7,103 nucleotides of DNA, from assembly GCA_002420305.1 (NCBI GenBank), contig DIHT01000065.1:1-7103 (forward strand), read 5' to 3'. A program made the translations under genes and the position numbers. Source of the DNA: Akkermansiaceae bacterium UBA5689 (lineage in GTDB: Bacteria; Verrucomicrobiota; Verrucomicrobiia; Verrucomicrobiales; Akkermansiaceae). Positions 1 to 5,477 of this stretch are shown piece after piece. Below the pieces are notes generated by a model. That model made no database searches. It saw nothing but the letters and a program-made list of their open reading frames with translations, and was not told the origin of the DNA. Each line of letters begins with the position of its first letter. Position 1 is the first letter of the stretch.

Positions 1-722
1 AGAACGACCCTGATGTGGTCAAGTGGAAGACCGCGATCTGTATCATCAAGGTAGACGGAACCGGGTTTCACCGGCTTACCGATGGCACCCATACCGATTT
101 CAATCAGACCTGGACCCGGGATGGCGCCAATACCCCGATATGGAATCGTCGTAACCCGCGCACCGGCGCATTTCGGGTGATGGCCAGCCGAGTGGGAGCT
201 AAGCCGGGAGAGGAATATGCCCTTACTGGGAAGGACTACCACTCGTGGGCCTACACGACTCTCGAGGACGGGCGCATTTTCGTGGGGAGCAACCCTCCGG
301 GGCAGCGGAGAGGCTACTTCCTCATGAAGCCCAATCGGAAGGGAGAGCCTCTTTTTGAGCGGGTCTCCTGCGCACTTGCCGAAGCGGGCACCCTTGACCG
401 GGTGAGTGTTTCACCGAGCGAGAAAAAGATCTGTTTTGAATATACTCGTGGCTTCAAGCGCAAGGTGCCTGGTCGGACGCTCTATCTTGCCGACTTTGAT
501 GCTGGTAAACGACTCATCAGTAACGCGAAACCCTTTGCAAATGAGAAGGGCAAGCCGGTCTGGTTTGCCTACCCACGATGGGCGCAGGATGAAACTGCGA
601 TCATGTATCACGCGGGTCGTAAACTTCTGCTTTATACTCTTGCCGACGGGTCGACTCGTAAGGTGTCTGCCGATGATAAAGCCGACTATCGCTACCCCCA
701 TGGGGAAGCCTCGCCCAAGTAG
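1..722 (+). CDS. TolB/PD40-like beta-propeller protein, C-terminal part (5' end outside window)
   Basis: The reading frame is open from base 3 and ends at TAG 720-722, giving about 239 visible residues. There is no stop before the GTG at 15, so this is the tail of a longer protein and GTG 15 is probably not the true start. Repeated propeller-blade signatures of the PD40/TolB kind are visible: a strand followed by D-G-T-G and RLTDGTH, then TDFNQTWTRDG, then later units containing YLADFDAGKRLI, PRWAQDETAIMY and LLLYTLADGSTRKVS. I count about four to five blade-like units. Proteins of this class fold as beta-propellers, are usually exported, and bind proteins or glycans; some carry an extra catalytic domain, which cannot be judged because the N-terminus is missing. 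The C-terminus shows no membrane anchor or sorting domain. A gap of 41 bases separates it from the next gene. The fold is fairly safe; the function is unknown. Confidence 0.72.
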   Translation, partial: NDPDVVKWKTAICIIKVDGTGFHRLTDGTHTDFNQTWTRDGANTPIWNRRNPRTGAFRVMASRVGAKPGEEYALTGKDYHSWAYTTLEDGRIFVGSNPPGQRRGYFLMKPNRKGEPLFERVSCALAEAGTLDRVSVSPSEKKICFEYTRGFKRKVPGRTLYLADFDAGKRLISNAKPFANEKGKPVWFAYPRWAQDETAIMYHAGRKLLLYTLADGSTRKVSADDKADYRYPHGEASPK

Positions 723-763
723 ATGCCGTTAGCTGGATTTTAGCTGTAGAACGATTCTTGAGA

Positions 764-1345
764 ATGAGAGGTTTGGTGCAGGGAGTTCTTCCCGCTCTCC
801 TGATCTTTTGCGTTAGTTGTAGCCGAGAGGAAGCTGGGGTCGTGAGCGCTGCCTCGGAGGCGTATCGTGGGGAGGGAACGTTTACGGACTGGGGTCCCAA
901 GGTAGCTGCAAACCGTTACCTTCTAGAGCTAGGTAAGGTAGACTTCTCTGCTAAAGGGGAGCAGGTATTTAGAATGGCCGGTTTGCCAGAAGTGCGCTTT
1001 TGGATTGGATTCTTCCTGCAGGGTCTTCCTCCACTGAGTGCCGACAGCACGGACGGGAGTAATTATAATCAAGCAAAGATCCACGTCCTGATGGAGGATT
1101 CGGAGGGTAGAGAGGTCCTGAATGGTAAAGCTCCGTTCTCGAGGTGGACGTGGTCAGGGTCGATGGGAGGAACAAGCAGGTTTGTTTATCTGCGTGGTGA
1201 TCCCGGTCAGGGTGGGTGCTCCGAATTTACACCAGTCGAGGTAGAAGAGTATCTCCTAACGATTAAAGTTGAACCCCTGCAGGGCTCGGTAAAGTTTGCT
1301 CCAGCAAGTCTCGAGGTAAGGGGCGGGGGACGGAAGGTCCCGTAA
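764..1345 (+). CDS. Small exported protein / putative lipoprotein of unknown function
   Basis: About 193 residues from ATG 764 to TAA 1343-1345. An alternative TTG start two codons earlier (758) is possible; ATG was preferred because neither start has a clear Shine-Dalgarno sequence. The N-terminus MRGLVQGVLPALLIFCVSC is a short basic segment, a hydrophobic core, and cysteines at 16 and 19. This is a good Sec signal peptide. Cys19 followed by SREE could be a lipidated cysteine, but the -3 position is Cys rather than the usual Leu/Val/Ile, so lipoprotein status is uncertain. The mature part is rich in aromatics, glycine and alternating hydrophobics, suggesting a beta-sandwich-like fold, with a Trp-rich centre (FSRWTWSGSMGG) and a C-terminal strand pair (EEYLLTIKVEP, VKFAPASLEV). 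I recognise no family. It lies on the same strand 159 bases upstream of the GAF-HlyD gene, so it could be an envelope accessory of that system or unrelated. Confidence 0.7.
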   Translation: MRGLVQGVLPALLIFCVSCSREEAGVVSAASEAYRGEGTFTDWGPKVAANRYLLELGKVDFSAKGEQVFRMAGLPEVRFWIGFFLQGLPPLSADSTDGSNYNQAKIHVLMEDSEGREVLNGKAPFSRWTWSGSMGGTSRFVYLRGDPGQGGCSEFTPVEVEEYLLTIKVEPLQGSVKFAPASLEVRGGGRKVP

Positions 1346-1504
1346 TCTTGTCTTCGTTGGAGGTTGGTTCGAGAGACGATCTGAGGGCAGGTCAATGGAG
1401 CGGAAAAGGAGCCAGAGGTATTCAGGATTGGCTCGTGAACAAGATTGCTCTAGTTTCCCGCATCATGCCAAACAGCAGCGTTGTCCTAAGCGGACTAAAC
1501 GATC
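1346..1504 (+). other. Intergenic stretch before the GAF-HlyD gene, no confident element
   Basis: This 159-base gap is the longest in the window. I see no stem followed by a T-run that would make a terminator for the upstream gene. A weak sigma70-like arrangement, TTGGCT (near 1429) with 17 bases to TAGTTT, can be drawn, but the match is too poor to call a promoter. An ATG at 1395 opens an 85-codon frame that runs into the next gene out of frame; its arginine/serine-rich translation looks like a shadow. If the downstream three-gene unit has its own promoter, this is the most likely place. Confidence 0.3.
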
Positions 1505-3280
1505 ATGGAACCTGTTGACGTCGAAAATCTTGTGCACTCCAGCTCGACTCCCGGAGAGTTCTGGAGCCGACTGGCTCAGATGTTGGCCGGATCGTGGGGG
1601 TTTTCGTCGCTCTTCGTCATACAGAGAACGCAGAAAGAGATTCGTCTTCTAGGCAAAAGTGATTCGGCCCGAATCGAGAATGTTCCCCAAGAGGTTCAAC
1701 GCGCGGTGGCTCAAGGCCCAGTTGATAAGAGCTCACGAACGAGCCTTGGCGATGGGGTCTGGGTTACAATGCCAATCCGAATACCGGGAACTGAAGGGGG
1801 TTACCTACTTGGGTTGACGGATCAGGAATCAGAGAGTAATGAGGGCCGAATGGTTTTGACCGCCGAGATGGCGGTATCGGCGTTTCAGGCAACTGCGCAC
1901 GCGAAGAAGCAAGCTGCATCACACGCGCGTCTGACAGAGGTCCTTGATGTAGGGATGCTCGTTAGTGAGGCTCCTCACTTTGATGAGGCCGCTATTCGCC
2001 TTTGTAATGAGGTGTCTCACCAGACAGGTGCGATGAGGGTCTCTCTGGGGTGGAAGCGTAATGAGCGGATCAAGTTGGTTGCAACGAATCACGGAGGGCG
2101 CATCCGAAATGATACGGAGTTGGCTGGTTCTCTCTCCCGGGCGATGGAGGAGGCCTTGCTGAACAACACCGAGGTCGGCTGCCCGCCCCTGAGCGAGGAT
2201 GTGATCTCGCAGCAACACAAAACTCACTCGGAGAGCCAGGGAAACAGTCACCTGCTTTCCATGCCCTTACGTAACGGGTCCGAAGTTGTTGGAGTGCTGA
2301 CGATCGAGCACCCCAATGAGGATGAGGTGGTTGCGCAGGATCAAATCGACGCTCTACGCGTTATCTTGGATCTTATTGCCCCTCACTTGGATGAACTGCA
2401 CCGGCGTTCTGGTTGGATAGGGGCCCGTTGGTGGCGTAGTTGCCGGCGGGCGGTGAGAGGCCTTCTGGGATATCGACACACAGGTTGGAAATTGGCGGGC
2501 GCTTTACTTCTGATTTTGCTGGTTGTCGCGTGCCTTGTTCAGGTCACCCACAAGGTTAAGGCTCCGTTCATTCTTAAGGCACAGTCCTCGGCAGTGCTCA
2601 CGGCGCCGTTCGGCGGATATATCGAAAGAGTGCACAAGAAAGTAGGGGAAAAGGTGAAGGAAGGAGATCTCCTCGTGGAGCTTGATCAACGGGAGCTGCT
2701 TTTGCAGCGTGCAGAATTGATTTCTCAGAAAGACCGGGAGCGAAGCGATGCACGTCGTTACGAGGCCGAAGGGAAGCTTGCTGATATGAGGCTCGCACAG
2801 CTCGCGGCAGAACAGGCCGAGTCTAAATTGAGAATCGTCGACCATCGATTATCGCGGACAGAAATACGGGCTCCATTTGATGCCGTGATTGTCGAGGGGG
2901 ACCTTGCAGAGCGCCTTGCCTCACCAACGCAGGCTGGTGAGGTCCTTCTGAGGGTGGTCGAGATTTCAGACACCTATGCAGATCTCCAAGTTGATGAGAG
3001 AGACATTCATTTCCTCGATGCCGGAATGGGTGGAAAGCTCGCGTTTACGAGCCGGCCGGATGAACGGTTTGAAGTGAGTGTCCAAAAGTTTGAGCCGGTA
3101 GCGCAGGTTGAGGAAAGTGGGACAACCTTCCGTGTTCGAGTAATGGTGGACGGTCAATCGCAAGAGTGGTGGAGGCCAGGAATGACAGGGACCTGTAAGA
3201 TTAATGCGGAACGCCGTTCTCTTGCATGGGTCTGGCTTCATCGGACTTGGCAATATCTGAGATTGAAGTTGTGGTTCTGA
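1505..3280 (+). CDS. GAF-domain / HlyD-type membrane-fusion (periplasmic adaptor) fusion protein
   Basis: 591 residues. ATG 1505 is the first start after an in-frame TAA at 1496-1498; only a weak AAGCGGA (1488-1494) precedes it. Order of parts: a divergent GAF-like region at about 15-135, with strands such as VWVTMPIRIPG and GGYLLGLTDQ; a clearer GAF domain at about 155-298 (VSLGWKRNERIKLVATNH, then LLSMPLRNGSEVVGVLTIEH); a basic, Trp/Arg-rich juxtamembrane stretch at about 300-329; one membrane helix at about 330-346; a lipoyl-type half-motif at about 353-400 (APFGGYIERVHKKVGEKVKEGD); a short coiled coil to about 450; the second lipoyl half (TEIRAPFDAVIVEGDLAERL); and a beta-barrel and membrane-proximal region ending near RPGMTGTCKI. 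Positive charge before the helix places the GAF part in the cytosol and the adaptor part in the periplasm. HlyD-family proteins bridge inner-membrane transporters to outer-membrane channels. The GAF pair suggests ligand or redox control, but no ligand can be assigned. The coiled coil is much shorter than in classical HlyD. Confidence 0.88.
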   Translation: MEPVDVENLVHSSSTPGEFWSRLAQMLAGSWGFSSLFVIQRTQKEIRLLGKSDSARIENVPQEVQRAVAQGPVDKSSRTSLGDGVWVTMPIRIPGTEGGYLLGLTDQESESNEGRMVLTAEMAVSAFQATAHAKKQAASHARLTEVLDVGMLVSEAPHFDEAAIRLCNEVSHQTGAMRVSLGWKRNERIKLVATNHGGRIRNDTELAGSLSRAMEEALLNNTEVGCPPLSEDVISQQHKTHSESQGNSHLLSMPLRNGSEVVGVLTIEHPNEDEVVAQDQIDALRVILDLIAPHLDELHRRSGWIGARWWRSCRRAVRGLLGYRHTGWKLAGALLLILLVVACLVQVTHKVKAPFILKAQSSAVLTAPFGGYIERVHKKVGEKVKEGDLLVELDQRELLLQRAELISQKDRERSDARRYEAEGKLADMRLAQLAAEQAESKLRIVDHRLSRTEIRAPFDAVIVEGDLAERLASPTQAGEVLLRVVEISDTYADLQVDERDIHFLDAGMGGKLAFTSRPDERFEVSVQKFEPVAQVEESGTTFRVRVMVDGQSQEWWRPGMTGTCKINAERRSLAWVWLHRTWQYLRLKLWF

Positions 3281-3307
3281 GGGCGGCGCTCTCGATCATG
3301 TTATCGC

Positions 3308-3313
3308 AAGGAA
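3308..3313 (+). promoter_or_regulatory. Ribosome binding site of the M50-HlyD gene
   Basis: AAGGAA lies seven bases before ATG 3321 and is the best Shine-Dalgarno match at any start in the window. It supports 3321 as the start of the M50 protein. It sits in the 40-base gap after the GAF-HlyD stop, which is too short to hold an obvious terminator and fits co-transcription. Confidence 0.65.
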
Positions 3314-3320
3314 TTGATTT

Positions 3321-5477
3321 ATGAGTCGGGGTCCAGGTGTTTTCGATGAGTCATGGCATCGGGTGCGGTCCTGCCGAGTCCGCCTCTTGCCTGGTATTCA
3401 ATTGGTCAGGCAGCGCTATCGCGGTCAGGACTGGTATGTGGTGCGGGACCGGATGGGGCATCGGTTTTTCCGAATCAGACCGGCGGCCTATGATTTTCTA
3501 TCGTTCCTTCAGACAGAGGTCGATGTAGAGGCGGCATGGGAACGTTCGCTTCGGGTCAATCCCGAGTCGTCTCCCGGTCAAGGAGAGGCCGTCCAGCTTC
3601 TGTCGCAACTCTATCAAGCGGGCCTCCTCCGTAGTGACAAGGCGTCCAACGTGCAATCTCTTGCGGAGGTGCATCAGGAGGAGCGCTCGAAAGAGCGAAG
3701 GCAGCAATGGTCCAGTCTCCTCTTTCTTCGGATCCCACTCTGGAATCCGGACCCGTTTCTCCGTCGGACGATCTGGCTGTTTCGCGGGTGCTTCACCCGG
3801 CTGGGCATGCTGCTGTGGGTAATAACCTTGGGCTGGGGAATACTGACTCTTGGGAAGAACTGGGGGCAGTTTCAGGATGTGGCTCGAAGTATTCTGGGCT
3901 GGGCAAATCTTCCGTGGCTCTACCTCAGTCTTATTTTGACCAAGGCGCTTCATGAGTTTGGCCATGCCTATGCTTGTCGCCGCTACGGTGGAGAGGTCCC
4001 AAGGATGGGAATCATGCTTTTGATTTTTAATCCGCTTCCTTACATGGATGCGTCGTCGAGCTATGCTTTCCAAGAGAAGCATAGAAGAGTGATTGTCGGG
4101 GTTGCGGGGATGATGACAGAATTGTTTGTTGCCGCTCTGGCGATCGTGTTCTGGGCCAATAGCGGAGATGGAATTGCCAACCGGGTAGCCTACAATGTGG
4201 CGATCACGGCCTCCGTCTCTACGCTCCTCTTTAACCTGAACCCGTTGCTGCGATTCGACGGGTATCATATCCTGTGCGATATCTTGGAGACTCCGAACCT
4301 TCAGAGTCGCTCCCAGCGCACAGTCGTGCACTGGCTTGAAAAGTATCTCTTCAGGGTCCCCCCGAGTCCGATGCCGGCAGAGACCCGTGGAGAGGCAGGA
4401 TTGTTTGGGGCGTATTTTATATGTAGCTGGATCTACCGCATTTTCCTCATGGCGGGCATTCTGCTGTTTGTATCCAAGCAGTTCCTCATTCTCGGGGTAT
4501 TGCTATCCTTGGTTTTTGCCGTGATGTGGGGCCTTGTCCCACTTTGCAAATGGGGAAAGTATCTCTTCACCAGTCCAAAGCTTATGAATCGCCGCCTACG
4601 ATCTATCCTCGTCGCCTCAGCTCTCCTTGGAGGAGTTGGGAGTCTTCTGTTTCTTGTGCCAATTCCATATCACTTCCGTTCAGGGGGGGTAGTCCGGTGC
4701 GAAGTATTTGAGAATGTCTATGCGACGTCTGGCGGAACGGTGGCTCAGATTCTGGTGTCCTCTGGCACTATGGTTGAGCCAGGTATGCCCCTGGTTCGAC
4801 TTGAAAATCTTGAATTGCTTGAGGAGCAAAGATTACTGCTGATAGAGGAGCAGCGTACAGAGCTGCGGATTCAGCGTGAAAGGGCCGAGCAAGCAACGGG
4901 GGTTGAGGCTGTGGAGGCCTATCTCGTTGCGCTGGATAAAAGGTTAGATGACATGGAATGGCAGCTAGAGAGCCTGGTGGTCAAGGCCAAGTCGGCGGGC
5001 AGGTGGATCGCCCCTGACCTTGAGGAGAAAAGGGGGGTAAGAGTGCCTCGGGGATTTTCGCTGGGGCACGTTCAGGGCGAAGATTCTTATAAGTTTTCGG
5101 CCGTCATCAGCCAGCGTGATGTAGATCGTGTGTTTGCCGGGGATTCTCCCCGGGGTAATGTGCGGCTTCACGGTCAGGCTGGAAGCGAAATTGTCCTGAG
5201 CCAAGTTGATGCTATCCCAGCTGAGCAGAGTGCGTTGCCTTCTGCGGCCCTTGGTGTGCTGGGAGGAGGGAGCGTTGGCGTTGACTCAACGGAGACCAGC
5301 GGCCAGCGTTCGACCGAGCCTTTTTTCGAGCTCCGTGGCAGCCTCGATTTGCCCGAAGTGGTGAAGGCTGAGCACGGGCAACGTGGAACGGCTAGGTTTG
5401 ATCTTCCGCCGAAGCCACTGGGGATGCAATGGCTCCATCGGCTCCGCCAATTATTGCAAAAAGAGTATCAACTGTGA
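3321..5477 (+). CDS. PqqD-like / peptidase M50 (site-2-protease-like) / HlyD-type adaptor fusion membrane protein
   Basis: 718 residues, ATG 3321 to TGA 5475-5477. Residues about 24-107 resemble a PqqD-like winged-helix domain (RQRYRGQDWYVVRDRMGHRF, then a helical end QLLSQLYQAGLL). The membrane core follows, with hydrophobic segments at roughly 155-180, 197-216, 257-280, 287-309, 365-415 (probably two) and 428-447. It contains the zinc metalloprotease motif HEFGH (211-215), a second-site Asp in YMDASS (D243), GVAGMMTEL (260-268) and the NPLLRFDGYH motif with D313, so all expected M50 metal ligands appear present. After PIPYHF come a lipoyl-like region (about 455-496), a coiled coil (about 498-555) and a barrel-like region (about 585-695) containing LPSAALGVLGGG. 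The C-terminal part should face the periplasm. M50 enzymes cleave substrates within the membrane, but fusion to an adaptor beside another adaptor gene suggests a transport role; whether it cleaves anything is unknown. The next gene starts on its last stop base. Confidence 0.9.
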   Translation: MSRGPGVFDESWHRVRSCRVRLLPGIQLVRQRYRGQDWYVVRDRMGHRFFRIRPAAYDFLSFLQTEVDVEAAWERSLRVNPESSPGQGEAVQLLSQLYQAGLLRSDKASNVQSLAEVHQEERSKERRQQWSSLLFLRIPLWNPDPFLRRTIWLFRGCFTRLGMLLWVITLGWGILTLGKNWGQFQDVARSILGWANLPWLYLSLILTKALHEFGHAYACRRYGGEVPRMGIMLLIFNPLPYMDASSSYAFQEKHRRVIVGVAGMMTELFVAALAIVFWANSGDGIANRVAYNVAITASVSTLLFNLNPLLRFDGYHILCDILETPNLQSRSQRTVVHWLEKYLFRVPPSPMPAETRGEAGLFGAYFICSWIYRIFLMAGILLFVSKQFLILGVLLSLVFAVMWGLVPLCKWGKYLFTSPKLMNRRLRSILVASALLGGVGSLLFLVPIPYHFRSGGVVRCEVFENVYATSGGTVAQILVSSGTMVEPGMPLVRLENLELLEEQRLLLIEEQRTELRIQRERAEQATGVEAVEAYLVALDKRLDDMEWQLESLVVKAKSAGRWIAPDLEEKRGVRVPRGFSLGHVQGEDSYKFSAVISQRDVDRVFAGDSPRGNVRLHGQAGSEIVLSQVDAIPAEQSALPSAALGVLGGGSVGVDSTETSGQRSTEPFFELRGSLDLPEVVKAEHGQRGTARFDLPPKPLGMQWLHRLRQLLQKEYQL
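5137..5153 (+). repeat. Short perfect hairpin inside the M50-HlyD gene
   Basis: CCGGGGA (5137-5143), a TTC loop, then TCCCCGG (5147-5153): a perfect seven-base-pair stem. It has no following T-run, so it is not an intrinsic terminator. It lies inside coding sequence (the GDSPRG stretch) about 325 bases before the SecA-like start and may be chance in GC-rich DNA. Confidence 0.35.

Noticed and set aside
723..763. Direct repeat TAGCTG (730-735 and 741-746) as an operator
   Set aside because: Six bases repeated once with 11-base periodicity, with no supporting promoter elements; too short to distinguish from chance.
1427..1450. Possible sigma54 promoter (TGGC ... TTGC)
   Set aside because: The GG and GC pairs are separated by 15 bases instead of the required 10, so the spacing does not fit.
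1395..1652. 85-codon + strand frame starting in the gap before the GAF-HlyD gene
   Set aside because: More than half of it overlaps the GAF-HlyD gene out of frame, its Arg/Ser-rich translation resembles a frame-shadow, and there is no strong ribosome binding site.
3785..3799. CGGGTG-CTT-CACCCG hairpin inside the M50 gene
   Set aside because: Only six base pairs, in coding sequence, without a T-run; expected by chance in DNA of this composition.
3498..4331. 277-codon open frame on the - strand opposite the M50 gene
   Set aside because: It lies wholly inside a well-supported gene, has a low-complexity charged translation with no recognisable motif, and mirrors the codon pattern of the + strand gene.
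1505..5477. Classical type I secretion system
   Set aside because: Two HlyD-type modules are present, but there is no ABC ATPase with its membrane domain and no TolC-like channel in the window, and the motor next to them is SecA-like.
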